In this document: positions 1-12,222 of the stretch, in pieces
Layout of the letters: each line of letters starts with the position of its first letter
How positions within the stretch are numbered: the first letter of the stretch is position 1
Assembly (NCBI GenBank): GCA_004335835.1
Contig: RWJK01001941.1
Coordinates: 27,026-91,025, forward strand
Direction: 5' to 3'
Source of the DNA: Scenedesmus sp. ARA3
Taxonomy: Eukaryota; Chlorophyta; Chlorophyceae; Sphaeropleales; Scenedesmaceae
DNA length: 64,000 nt
Notes under the pieces: model-generated
Databases searched by the model: none
Told to the model about the DNA's origin: nothing
Seen by the model: only the letters and a program-made list of their open reading frames with translations
Position numbers and translations under genes: made by a program

Positions 1-2129
1 TTAACGTAACGATGCACTGGCAGCATCCTGGTGCAGCCCCCGCAGCCGCCGTCGCCGCCGCTGCTGCTGTTGCTGCTGCATGCATCACTGCTGTCTGGAA
101 CGGCAGTTCCAAACGTCTCTGAACAGGTCACCAGGACGGAGGCAAACCGCTGCACAAACACCTCGTGCATATGCATGTTGCGTGGTGCCGCTACATGCAT
201 GTGATCTTGTGTGCGCTCCCGGCCTCCTCGTCACCCAGAACACGCCATCCGCCCCAACAGCAACACCATTGGGAGACATCAAACTCCCACCCCATGTGCT
301 CAGCAGTTTGCCGGCACTGTCATACTTCTGAAGCTTGCCGTATTTGTTGTCCAACAGAAAGATGTATCCGGCAGCGTCCACTGCCACTCCCGTAAGCGCG
401 GACGGCTCGTACCCAGTGATGAAGGCCGCATTGTGCACTTGACTATAATCAGCGGAGTCAAAGGACACCACAGCTCCATTGATTTGGTCTGTGACGTACA
501 CTTTGCCGTTCTTCCTGTCTGCAGCGACATCCAACGGCGTGAATGCCAGCGCAGTGCTGCCCAAGATACTAAGGCTAGCAGCCACTCGCGCGCGCGTCAG
601 TGTTTTGCTAGCACCAGCGCCAGCGCGTAGCACTGTGCCCTGGGCATCAACTGCCAAGCCTCGGAAGTTCTTTCCCATTCCCCAGCCCGCAGCTGTGGTG
701 GATGGGTTGACAGCGGTCGGGTCAATGTCAGCGAGTGAGCTTGAAAAATAATCAGACACAAACACATGGCCAGCTGCACCAGGTGCCTGCGCAAGGAAGG
801 TTGGGTTGATCAAAATGAAGCTGTCTTTTCATTCTGTCAGGTAGCTGAGGTCCTTTGCTGAGTACACCGCAATCCTGCTGTTCATGGGGTCAGCCACAAG
901 GGCGTATTTGCCGTCATTGGTCGGGAGCACTCCCATTTTGACTGCGCCAGTTTCACCTTGACTTGTAGCCGCGCCGGCAGGTGCAAAGGTTTCAGCGGCC
1001 GCACACACTGCAGGCAGCAACGTGCATAGCGGGTAGCACCAACACGTAGGCCAGGGGTTCCCATATCATAAACACTTGCCAAATCTGGTGAGAGCATGAG
1101 TGTTCGAAGGTGTAAAGCACAACAGTAGGTTCATTAGAGCTTCTTGCAAAGGAACCAATCACGATGGGGCAGCTGACATCACCAATAGAGAACATCACAT
1201 GTTGACAGCTAGCAGTGCCTGCATAATCAATGATCAATGATCAACTTGCTGATGTGGCTTGCTCACCTTTGCATCCACCACCTGACTTCACCGTCCACTG
1301 ACCAGCCTGCCACAGCGCTGAGTAGCCTTCACCAATGTTGGAATATATCTTGTCACATGCAGCCTTGCAGCTCTCTCCATCAGCCTTCCCCGCACAGTCA
1401 GCAGGCCAGCCAGCAGTGCCAGATGGTGCATTGCCACCAGGCGGGGACTTGCATGGGATCGGAATGTAGATTGGCTTGTCTGGTGATATCTCAGAGCAGT
1501 TGCTGGCTGCCACCTGCCAGCCAGCAATGGTGCAGTCCGCTGCATATCCTGAGCCCTGCTGGCCGCTGGGGCATGCTGCGGTGCACTGGGAGCCCACGGT
1601 CATGAAGGCGCAGCTGCTGCCAGCCCACTCTGGGCCAGGGCTGCCACTGCAAGCCCCTGCGGCAGCATAACCACAGGAAGTGGACAGCAGCGCCAGTGAC
1701 CAGTAGCCAGCACCTCATAAAGACTCTTTGCCGCCATTCTTGTCTTGCTGGTGGCGATGCTCAAGACCGGGTTTTTGGTGCGAGCATGCTAAGCATGTTG
1801 CAAGCAATCTTACAATGAACCTGGCAGGCTCACATACAGGAGTAGCATACAGCTTCACACTGAACGTCCGCATCTGTCGCAAGACAATTTCTTTTCCCAA
1901 TTCTTTCACAACATAAAATGACTCGACCTACTTGGGAAGCAGAAGCCGCCTGGTCCGCTCCAGCTGCCATCAGGCAGGCAGGTCACGTAGTAGCCACTGC
2001 CGCTGAAGGCCGGCCAGTTGCAATAGGTGAGGCACTGCTGGCCAACAGCTGATGCAGCGCAAGCAGCAGCATTCCAGGGCCATCCTCCCTCAGGGGGTGA
2101 GTCAGTTGGGCCAGATGCACACCCTGCAA

Positions 2130-2170
<41 letters not shown>

Positions 2171-5100
2171 TGTTCGGTTTCAGCAGAATGACAGCCTGGT
2201 CCACAATGATGATTTGCTTCACGCCATGAACGGTTGCAGCCATCATGATATGCATGCCAATGTGTGAACACATGTCATCGCTGCGTTGCTGCGCAAGCCT
2301 GTGTCTGTGGCACCAAAGCTGACATTGTGTTTGGTTTTTGTCGAATGAATGTAGTTGCACGCACCTGGCAGCAGCTCCAGTTGTGCCGCTGCACCAGTCG
2401 TCCTGTTGCCAGCGCCCACCACAGCAGTGAAGCGCAGCTTGCCTGGGCTGCTGCTGAGGCTGCTCATCTGAGGGCCCGGCAGGGTCAGGCTGGCTGAGTA
2501 GATGCTGCCACCAGCAGCAGCTGGCTGCATGTCTGTCAGGTACTGCAGTGTGTCACCAGCAGCGTTGCAGGTGAAGAGCTTCACAGTACCAGCTGTTGCT
2601 GACAGACTGACATTAAACTTAGGGTGAACTTGATCTGTGCATCAGACTTCACGATGATGTTCGCAGGAGTGACTGACATCGTGCCACTCTCTCTGCATCT
2701 GTGACACACCGGAAACAACATTATCGCAAATTTGCGCTTTGAAAAGGGGGCAGGCCGCTACTCATTTGCAAGTCAGACCAGGGTTGTCTCCGATGCTCTT
2801 GTTTTAGAAACGCGATATGGCACGCGGTATGGGACAGGCCAACAGTACCAGTGCCTCGCGCAACACAAGCCTTGATCACATTCGATTCGCATGAACTGCA
2901 GCTGCACGTCAGAACTAGCAACTGCCATGTATGCATGTCATACGCCTGGCCGCACACCATCACCACAGCCTGCCGTTATGGTGGGCAGGTTGAAGCTGAC
3001 AAGGCTCGCTAGTCACCCACCGGGCTGCTTTGCGATGCAGTTCTGCTTGGGCGGCAGCCAGCGCTTGTTCGTGCCGCAGAGCTCAGTGACGGTGCCAGTC
3101 CAGTTGCCTAAGCACTCTGCAGTGCAGGAGGCTGATCCCTTGCACTCTGAGGGCCAGGCAGCGATGCCAGGCAGGCTAGGCGGCAGGCTGGTGCAGACTG
3201 CGTACAGGCGTGGTGGCAGCGCAGCATGCATTGATGTGAGTTGGTACACGTGCGAGTTGGTACAGGTGCAGCTATACAGATTGTGCACTGAGTGTCACTA
3301 GCATGCGACCTGTACCAGCATTGGCAGCGGCTATTGACGTGCTGCCCAAAGGGCTTGCTGCAATGGCTGCAGCAAAGGTGTACGCGTCTTGACATTAGAT
3401 GTAGGCTAATAACAGCATACACAAGGCCCTGGGGGAGGTGTCAGTCCTACCCACAGTTGCTGTATCGCTCACAGCTGCTGTACAGGAGTATTGTGAGCTC
3501 TCTGCTTGTTACAATCCACATGCTTGCCAAAATGCATGCTTGCAAACAGCACTGTGAGTAACGGGCTAGTAGGTGTCTGTACTACAGACTCTGTACAGTC
3601 CGCACAATGATGTTCGCTACAGCCCCCTATGCTTACCTGCAGGGATGCACTGTGCAGCCGCAGTCGCCCCCGCGGCAGCTGTTGTGAAGCCCTCATCACA
3701 CTTCCTGCAGGCCTGGGTGGTGTTGCCCTCACTGTAGGAGCCGACAGGGCACTTCCTGCAGGCAATGCACGTGTGATGCCATGTTGAAGGAAAGTTGGAT
3801 ATCCTTGTGGGGCTAAGCCAAGAAAATTGATACTATAGCACATCTCTACAGGTGTATACATGCTGTTCCCATCAGACACCACACTGCGCCTCATTCTGGC
3901 ATGGGCAGCCTAAAACCAGGCATACTTGCAACGGCAAGCAGCTGACCAACATGGCTTCTATCGCAACCTGGTTTGCCTTGTTGCAGGTCACTCACTTGGT
4001 GCAGGCCCACACCGGCTGCCCAAAAGCAGATGGTGGCACACCATAGCCAGCGCTGCACACTGCAGCAGCAGTCCAACTCAATGATGTTTTCAGAGGTGCA
4101 TGTTGCATATATGCTGAGCGAGGCCCTTGTTTGCTGCCGCTGTTGCTTCTGCCTGCGGGTTCCACTGCACTATACATGCCGCGCCTCAGCACGACCAACA
4201 GGCTCAGCTGCTGCAAGCAGTGTTGGTTGTTGAGTAAAGCTGTCGTGTTCAACACGGTGTGCAACATGAGAAGTATCGTCAAAGACGATCACTACCTAAT
4301 GATTATTGTATTCTAAAAAAAGTTCTGTGAGGCGATAGTCATGCCATGCAGCAGATTCACAACCCACCGTTGCAGGCAATGCTTGCGTTTGAAAAGGTGG
4401 AGTAGCCAGTGCGGCACTGCTGGCACACATTCCACCCGTTCCCTGCGTAGCTGCCAACAGGGCACGCCTCGCAGCTCTTGTTGCCCACCAGCCGCTGCCC
4501 CTGCCAGCAGCAGGCACACATCTCAACCGTGCGTGCCCTGTCCCAGCAGGAGTACATGCAGCCGGGTATGGTCACAGCAGCCATGTTGCAGACCTCAGAG
4601 GAGTTGGCTCTTGCAGGAATGCGGACGCAAGCGCCTGCCTGCCTGCGACCTACACCACTTGAGTAAGGTGGGTTGGCTAGCGGACCCAATACATGGTGCT
4701 GGCTTGGCACCGGACATGGAGAGGAGCAATGCTGCTGCTTGCAGCATGTCGGTGTTGGCCGGCTGGGATAGAGTGGATGGTGTCTCACTTCCAGGCGCAG
4801 AGCGTGCTGCTGCTGCTGGCAGCACCACAAGTGCGGCAAGTGACAGCAGCAAACACACCGCCTGCAGCAGAGCAGCAACAAACAGCAACAAAAGCAAGTG
4901 TTATGCGTAGTGGAACGTTATGTGCGATGCACAAGCAGCTTTTAAGATGTGGTGCTCGAATGCACTTGCCGCAGATGCGGAGCATACGTAGCTGACAGTG
5001 TCCAAACGGGTTGCACTGGCTGAGTGACATACATGGCCATGCTTGCATTCGTACAGGCTTTGCTGCAACAAGGACATCACTCTCCTGCAAGACCACACCC

Positions 5101-5393
5101 ATACAGCTGGAGTGTCATGCAGATCAGCGCCGTCTGCCGCTGAGATTAGCAGGACAGAATTTGTGCAGCTGGTCTTTTCAACATGAGCTGCCCCTGGTAG
5201 CAAATCACTCTGCGCGTCTTCAGCAAGAGGCGCGCAAACAGCTTGGTTAGGCTCGGCTGATGGGATCCATGCTGCCCCCTGCTGTCAAAGCAGACTGTCA
5301 CAACAGACATCCAATGCGCAGCACACCCACACTCACCAGCAATCTGGCTGTGCAACCTGACGGCGCCGGAAGTTTCACCAGCAACATTGCAGA
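1..5393 (-). CDS. Modular Cys-rich secreted protein with GCC2/GCC3-like, sushi-like and NHL-like modules (partial, multi-exon)
   Basis: The gene reads right to left and leaves the window at base 1. Exon-like blocks in order are about 5346-5393, 4370-4600 (CEACPVGSYAGNGWNVCQQC), 3996-4059 (CSAGYGVPPSAFGQPVWAC, donor GTGAGT), 3637-3755 (CPVGSYSEGNTTQACRKC), 3021-3197 (TAECLGNWTGTVTELC), about 2370-2584, 1925-2080, 1241-1700, 829-1010 and 235-786. The phases of the 3996/3755 and 3637/3197 junctions agree. CPxGxY...CxxC modules are typical of GCC2/GCC3 (ephrin-receptor-like) repeats. The C-WxG-C modules resemble sushi domains. The last blocks (VFVSDYFSSSLADID, GVAVDAAGYIFLLDNKYG, SPNGVAVGADGVFW) resemble NHL beta-propeller repeats. 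The combination suggests an extracellular adhesion or receptor-like protein. I found no sure start codon or signal peptide; the leucine-rich frame near 4897 begins with TTG directly after a stop. The exon after 235 (about 1-150) is tentative. Confidence 0.6.
2131..2169 (-). repeat. (CTG)n tract directly before an acceptor in the modular gene
   Basis: About twelve CAG units on the + strand, which is CTG in the sense of the minus-strand gene. The tract runs into CTGCCTTGCAG, the likely acceptor of the exon starting near 2125. Confidence 0.8.
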
Positions 5394-5608
5394 CCTGTAG
5401 TGCTTGGTTTGATTTGGTTGGTAAGAGCTGTGGGATGAGTCAGGGAAGCAGCGTCACACTTGCAGGTCCCTGCAGGGCATATCACAGCAGCAACCCACAG
5501 CAGGAGTGAAAGATCATAACACCGGATGAAGCAGTGTGAAAATCAAATATGTCCAATGCAGTGCACAGCACTGTCAGCTTTCTGAGGTGCAGCCGCCATG
5601 TGATGGAT

Positions 5609-5611
5609 CTT

Positions 5612-5660
<49 letters not shown>

Positions 5661-5713
5661 CGCCGGCGTAGTGGCGCTGTAGTGGCGCCACTACAGGCAT
5701 ATCGCGTCAACAT

Positions 5714-5752
<39 letters not shown>

Positions 5753-5763
5753 GCCAGCAGCAG
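5609..5763 (-). repeat. Two (CTG)n tracts flanking a 20-nt palindrome
   Basis: CAG tracts on the + strand at about 5611-5659 and 5720-5762 enclose a GC-rich stretch. That stretch holds the perfect 20-nt palindrome CTGTAGTGGCGCCACTACAG at 5677-5696. The right-hand tract ends in CTGCTCCACAG when read on the minus strand, an acceptor-like end, so this may be a 5' intron of the modular gene. Confidence 0.7.
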
Positions 5764-6724
5764 TGCACGTACACATCTGCACGTGAGCTATCACTGAATC
5801 AGGGTGGCCCTGAACAGCTGAACAACAACACCGTGAGGCTCAGAACAGTACTGCTGACAGCCTGTCATTGGGTGTAGGAGTGGCGATTCCCGGAGTCGAC
5901 AACAGTTGCTCCATGGACATATCTGCTGCTTGCTATGAACTGAGGACCGGAACGTAAACCTTCGCTTTTACGCTACTGTACAGTGGAACGTGTTTCGATC
6001 GGCTCGCGAGCCCCTTCGCTGATCCGGGGCGAAGTCAAGCATTCAACACAACAGTGCTCATACAATTTACATCAAAAAAGGGTAGCGGTTTACACAGCTA
6101 TTTTGCATGCACAAGTGAAGCGTTGCGTATTTCTGCAAAGTTCAATCCGAACAGATGACCTTGTTTCCGACACACACCTGTGTTACGCCAGAGAAATATG
6201 TGGTATAAAGACCTCAGGTGTCTACACAACAATGGAGCATTCAAGCCTGTCTCGGTGTCTTCCGATGGCGTGCAGTGGCTTTCTCAGTAAAGTTGGGATA
6301 ATGCTGCACCAGCTGCCCTGCTTCACCACTTATGTCAAAGCAAAGCCTGAAACATCACTTCTTATGTTGTCTGTGATCACGCGGACCGCGACCCGGGCGA
6401 TTGTTTATTGCTGATTTGTTGCACTGGCAGCAATAAATGAAACGCAGTTTGGGCATATGTGCACACCTCCGCGTCCACATATTAAATTTAAGATTGTTTT
6501 TGAGAGCTTTGGAGACATACGAAACACAACCACGGCTGCGTAATGCTTCCGTGAAATATTTGTTATCGTTTGAAAGTTTCTTGCAGCGGCTGTAGCTTGA
6601 AGTCGCCCGTCATTCATTGATTAGGTTCAAGCTGCAAGTTCGTCAGCTGCTGCAGAGATAGCCATGTCTTGCCGACGGCAAGTTGCCGTCACAGGCTCAC
6701 GTGAACTTCACAGCGCCATTTCTC

Positions 6725-7260
6725 CCCAGCATTCTCAGGAAGTTCTCCCTGCATGCGAAACGCAAACCTTGCAACCATGGTTTGCCTTCATGCACTGTAG
6801 TATTCGAACCATGTAGAATTAACACGATGTATGCAGGATGAACCTGCGGTGCAGAAAGGGATGTCAGGACCAGCACTTGCACGACAAGCAGCAACCTGCT
6901 GCTAGCACTCTGCAGCCATGGCATTCCCTTCCCCGCGATTCTTTACAGCTAAGAGACCAAAGCTGTTACCCGTGTAATGAAACCGCCGATTCACTTATTT
7001 AATTTATTCCTTGGGCTGCGATCGCAGCAAAAATCACCATGGAATTGGAAATAACATTACAAACCCATTGCCGTTGAAAAAACGTGCGTGCGCCTTGATT
7101 TCGCTCCGTAATTACCATGTTACCCACTCTACTATTACCCGTTTTCCCTTAGCTGAAGCTGTAGACTTTCGCTGCAGAGCTACTTGCTGCCGCAATGGCG
7201 GTCACTGTGCTGTTCTGTACCCTGAACCCTGCTTTGGATGCATCGATGCGCGCACCATGC
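6725..7260 (+). repeat. Dispersed repeat, copy 1 (inverted copy at 53520-53835)
   Basis: Two blocks match the reverse complement of 53520-53835 in the same order. About 50 bp around CGCAAACCTTGCAACCATGG (6728-6778) and about 65 bp around GTTCTGTACCCTGAACCCTG (7190-7255) match almost exactly, with patchy similarity between them (for example CACTTGCACGACAA). Spacing differs by some 200 bp. I see no terminal repeats and no coding frame, so it looks like a decayed non-autonomous element. Confidence 0.65.
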
Positions 7261-7542
7261 TTACAGATTGTGCGGTACATGCAATGCATATGTAAGCTCT
7301 TTGCAAACATGCACTGCATGCGTCTTGGCGGAAAAGCTACATGATGCCTTGGCGGAACAGCTGCTGCAGCGGCCCGCATTTCGGTCCAGAGAAAGTGACA
7401 GAGCCAAGCAGAGTGCATGCTGTGCCAGCGTGCCATGGCATGTGTACCACGTTGATCTGGTGCAAATTTTGTTGGCCCACCGTTGCGACAGTTGCTGCAA
7501 CAGTCAACTACACTATTAGCACTGTACATGACAACTCTCCCT

Positions 7543-7547
7543 TTACA
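7543..7547 (-). terminator. TGTAA polyadenylation-like signal for the hexose-transporter gene
   Basis: TTACA on the + strand is TGTAA in the sense of the transporter gene, about 290 nt past its stop codon. TGTAA is the usual signal in chlorophycean algae. A second TGTAA lies at 7261-7265. Confidence 0.35.
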
Positions 7548-7836
7548 GCACGCATGCAACCAAGGCAAATGGTGGGACGGGGTGCACAGATGGAATCTGT
7601 TGACCCACAGATCACACATTGCTGCACAAAGGCTACACCAAGCTGGCCGGGAGGTGAATGTTCCACGGTCTCCATCGTGTTCTGCGTATCTAGTGCCATG
7701 TTGTTCTTCGCTTGCTGCATCTACTGAATTGATCAGCTGCCACGTGCCAGGACCGGCAGCTTCTTTTGCTTTCCTCAGCTGCACTGCTTGTCACGCAACG
7801 CTGATGCTGCTGCTGCTGCTCCCGCTGCTGCCGCTG

Positions 7837-10800
7837 TCAGCCATGCTCCAGCGTGTTTGGTGGCCGATTCAAATGCAGGTAAGCCAGCTGCTGCAGCATC
7901 TGCTCTGATGTTGCAGGGCCAGCAGCAGCACCACCAGCAGCAGCACTGCTGCTGGCAGCAGCACCGCCAGCAGCAGCAGCAGCAGCAGCAGCGCGGCTGC
8001 TCTTTGTTGAGAGCTGCACACTAGCACAGCCTCCGCTAAACGGCACACTGTGAACCCCTTGGTGCATGGCAGCAGCAGCAGCTGCTGCTGCATTGCTGCT
8101 GCTATTGCCGCTGCTGCTGCAGAAGCGGCACCAGAACCAGTGCTGGGCCCATGAGGCATCAAGCAGCTCCAATGGCAGGCCGGTGCAGCGCACCATGAAC
8201 AGCCATGCAGCAGCCTGTGATTGAATTCGAGTGTGCAAAAAGGGCAGCAAGCACCGTAAGAAAGGCCGTCATCGCAGACACAATGCCACGCACAAGCACC
8301 TGCAGGCGTGGACTGTACATGCAGCTTCATTAGCGCATGAGAGCTTGCTGTTGCAGCTGCTGCTCTGTTTATCACGCCGCAAGATGTAAACCGCAAGGAG
8401 CTTGCAGCCGCTGGCTTCTGAAACGGCATGTAACTATAGTTGCACATGGCTCTTATCAAATCGTCGCATCAGAAGCTAGGGTTGCAACATTACATGTCAC
8501 TGCTGCACTCACCGCTGTCGCTACGCTGGCCGTGGTGAACAGCAGGAACAGGCCCCATCCCCTCAGGTGGCACAGCAGCGGCAGCGTGGCAAGCGTCCAC
8601 GCAAACGCCTGCAGCAGGGGCAGCAGCGCTCCAACTTGTGTCATGCACACCCCGTCGCCAAGTGGCAGCAGTGAGACAGGTTATAGGAGTGTGCAGCAGT
8701 AGCACAGCAGCTGCGTGCCTGCAGAACTGCATGCTGCTCCACAGTTTACGCCATGTGGTTACCAAATGTGATATGCACGCGGGCATGTGCAGCATGGAGC
8801 AATGCGCCAGCCATGACGGCCGTGCAAGCAAGACGCATGACTCTGTCAGAAACAGCACAGCGGCTGTAGCCCTTGAGGCCAATTTGAATGCAAAGCATGC
8901 CGCATCGCTTGCAGAGACTGCCACACGATTTTCCCAGTGCTGGGACAAAGCATGAAGCATGCAGCAAGAAGCCTGCAGCATTGCTATGCATCATGGCGTC
9001 ACCTGCAGCGACTTCCAGCATACAATTATGCCAGTGGCCAGGGACACCAAGCCTGGAGCGTGCGGCATGCGGCATGCAGCATGCAGCATGAAGCATGAAG
9101 AAAGAAGCACGGAGCATGAAGCATGCAGCCCGACGCCTGCACCAAACATACTGAAGCCCAAAACATGCAGACTGAAGCCTGAAGCAAGCAAGCTCTCCAC
9201 ATCACCTGCAGCGACTGCCAGCACACGGTCATGCCTGTGGCCTGTGGCACCAAGCATGGAGCATCAAGTATGCAGCATGCAGCAAGAAGCATGCAGCAAT
9301 TCATGCATCATGGCATCACCTGCAGCTACTGCCAGCACACCATCATGCCAGTGGCCAGGGAAATCAAACCTGTCAGCATGCAGCATGCAGCACGCAGCAC
9401 GGAGCATGCAGCCCGACGCCTCAACACAACAGACTGAAGCCCGAAACATGCGACTGAAGCCAGACGCAAGCAAGCTCTCCGCATCACCTGCAGCGACTGC
9501 CAGCACACAGCCATGCCTGTGGCCTGTGGCACCAAGCATGGAGCATCAAGTATGCAGCATGCAGCAAGAAGCATGCAGCATTGCAATGCATCCTGGCATC
9601 ACCTGCAGCGACTGCCAGCATACAATCATGCCTGTGGCCAGGGAGCGCGTGGGCAGTGGCTGCACCTCAAACGCGTGGATCCACAGCAGCTCGTTGGCAG
9701 CGTAGTCCAGACCCTGCAGGGGCACAGCAGCAAGAAAAACAATAATCAGGGACACATCAGCGGCTGCACCTCAAAGGCGTGGATCCACAGCAGCTCGTTG
9801 GCAGCGTAGTCCAGGCCCTGCAGGGACACAGCAGCAGTGAGGTACACAGCAGTGAGGTACACAGCAAGTAAGAGGCATAACAGCGGCTGCACCTTGAAGG
9901 CTTGGATCCACAGCGGCTCATTGGCAGCGTAGTCCAGGCCCTGCAGGGACACCGACAGGGACAGGGACAGGGACACAGCAATGTAAGGACAGGAACACAG
10001 CAACGAGGAGCACAACCAGTCAGGGACACATCAGCGGCTGCACATCGAATCGCGTGGATCCACAGCAGCTCGTTGGCAGCGTAATCCAGGTCCTGCAAGG
10101 ACACAGCAGCAGATGCTGTTTGCACTTGATTGCATCATCACTGCAGTGTGTCCTATAGCTAGAGCGTTACAAGGGTGCAGGCCACATGCACTTGGCTTGT
10201 ACGTTTACTGCAGTTGCCCAGCAACAATGCTTGACACCAATCCATTGGCAGGCACAGCGGCGCTACTCACGCAAGCGAGGCTCAGCAAAGCCGCTACTGC
10301 CCAAGCCCATGTGATGGGCAGCTGGTTGGTCCTGCCGGCTTGATAGTACACCAGATGGATGATCAGTGCCACGGCAATGTAGCAGGCTGCAGACGCCAGG
10401 CAGCCTGCCGCAGTGCCGCCTCGGCGGCCGACGCTGTCTGCTGCTGCGACGGCCAGCACGCCACCTGGGCAGCAAAAACATCAGGTGGTGCACAGATGCA
10501 GCAGGTCATGGATGCAAAATGACGTGTCTAAGCACATCCCCTGACCCAGACTTTGCTGACACTCGTGTAAGGCGAGCCGCTCACTCATCCGTGTAAGCGG
10601 CAGTGCATTGACTGGACGCTTCACTGCCGTGCACATTGCCGTTTCAATCCTACGTTGTCGCCTCACGTCAAAGCACTTACAACACAACCGCATGACTTGA
10701 GCACCATCGCATTGGACTGACCCATTGAAGTCCTGGAAGAGCTTCTGCAGGGGTGCAGCGCCAAACTCCCATCCCCTCACTCACCCACCACGCATCCGAA

Positions 10801-11989
10801 TGAAATGAACACCATGCTCATTGCATAGCCCTTCAGGCGGCCATACCCCAGCTCCTAAAACACCACGTTCTGCGCTCCAAGCAAGCAAGCAAGCCAGAGA
10901 GCGAGGCAGTGTGGCGGCTGCCGCAGTGATGGCTTGCCCAGCGCTGTGAAGCAGAGGAACATGGCGCTGCCGCTCACCTACAACGCAGCCGAACGAGATG
11001 AGCACCATACTCATTGCATAGCCCTTCAGGCGGCCATACCCCAGCGCGTAAAACACAGGGAAGGCGCTCGTGCTCAGCAGCGCGCCGCCTGTCGCACTGG
11101 CGACAGTCACGAGGCCCAAGCCTGCAAACAGGGCCAGCTGCGCCTCGCGCTGCTGCTTCAGGGCTTGAAACTGCGTGCGGGCCTGCATATGCATACAGAA
11201 AAGGCACGGCGGTGGGGCTGAGCAGCGCGCCGCCTGCTGCACGTGCGACAGTGATTCGTAACGTTACATTCAACAACAAAGGAGTGAAAGCCTCAATGAG
11301 GAGCAACGAGAGGCTCATAGAAGGAGGATATTTCAGTGACCAGGCCCAGGCCTGCATAGAACGCCAGCTGTGCTTCGCGCTGCTGTTTGAGGGCTTGGTG
11401 AATGTGTGCGAGCCTGCATATGCATACAGAAAAGGCAAGGCGCTGTCATGCAGGCGCCGACAGGATACAGTCAGGGATTGCGGGGTGTGCAATCTTCACA
11501 GCACAACAGCTTGCCACGTGCATTTTAAATGACTACAACTCAATCCATATTAACTCACCGAGGTGAGCAGCTGTGAGGCAGCCAGGAGCTCCCCAAACTC
11601 CTGCTCAGTGCTCTGCAGCATGCCGCGCAGCCCTGCTGCTGCTGCTGCTGACACACATAAGCTCGCACACTCACCGAGGTCAGCAGCTGTGAGGCCGCCA
11701 GGATTTCTGCAAACTCCTGCTCAGTCCTCTGCAGCATGCCAACCAGCCGCCACAGCTGTGTCCTGCTGCTGCTGCTGCTGCTGCTGACACACTTAAGCTC
11801 GCACACTCACCGAAGTCAGCAGCTGTGAGGCCGCCAGGATTTCTGCAAACTCCTGCTCAGTGCTCTGCAGCATGCCGCGCAGCCGCTGCAGGGCCAGCCG
11901 AGCCTCTGGCAGCTTGCCCCGCTGCAGCAGGCTGCTGGGCGTTTCTGGCAGCCACAGCAGCAGCAGCACGGTCACTAGCGCAGGCCTGC

Positions 11990-12032
<43 letters not shown>

Positions 12033-12191
12033 GATGGCACCTCTAGTCAGCTTGCCTGCTGCAGCAGGTTATATGTTCAAACCTATCTGCTGTCACTAAC
12101 ATTCGGCCTGCCACCACAGTGCCACTGCTGGCCGTCAACATGCCGCTGCTCACACGTCATCAGCAATGTGTATCCCTTCTCTTCCTCCTCC

Positions 12192-12222
<31 letters not shown>

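Larger units (their letters stand above)
5800..7836. other. Intergenic stretch between the modular gene and the transporter gene
   Basis: The sequence is more AT-rich than its surroundings, and I see no convincing exon. An open frame at 5983-6414 (+) starts with ATG but shows no domain and no coding signature I trust. The right part holds a dispersed repeat (6725-7260) and a TGTAA signal for the transporter gene. Confidence 0.5.

Noticed and set aside
4595..4897. Leucine-rich frame that looks like a signal peptide for the modular gene
   Set aside because: It begins with TTG, not ATG, and a TAA stop lies directly upstream in frame. Without an upstream exon it cannot be called a start.
8990..9660. 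GCATGCAGCA-rich tandem array as a CRISPR-like or satellite array
   Set aside because: The units are explained as donor-side copies of transporter exon 8 plus their spacers, in a eukaryotic gene.
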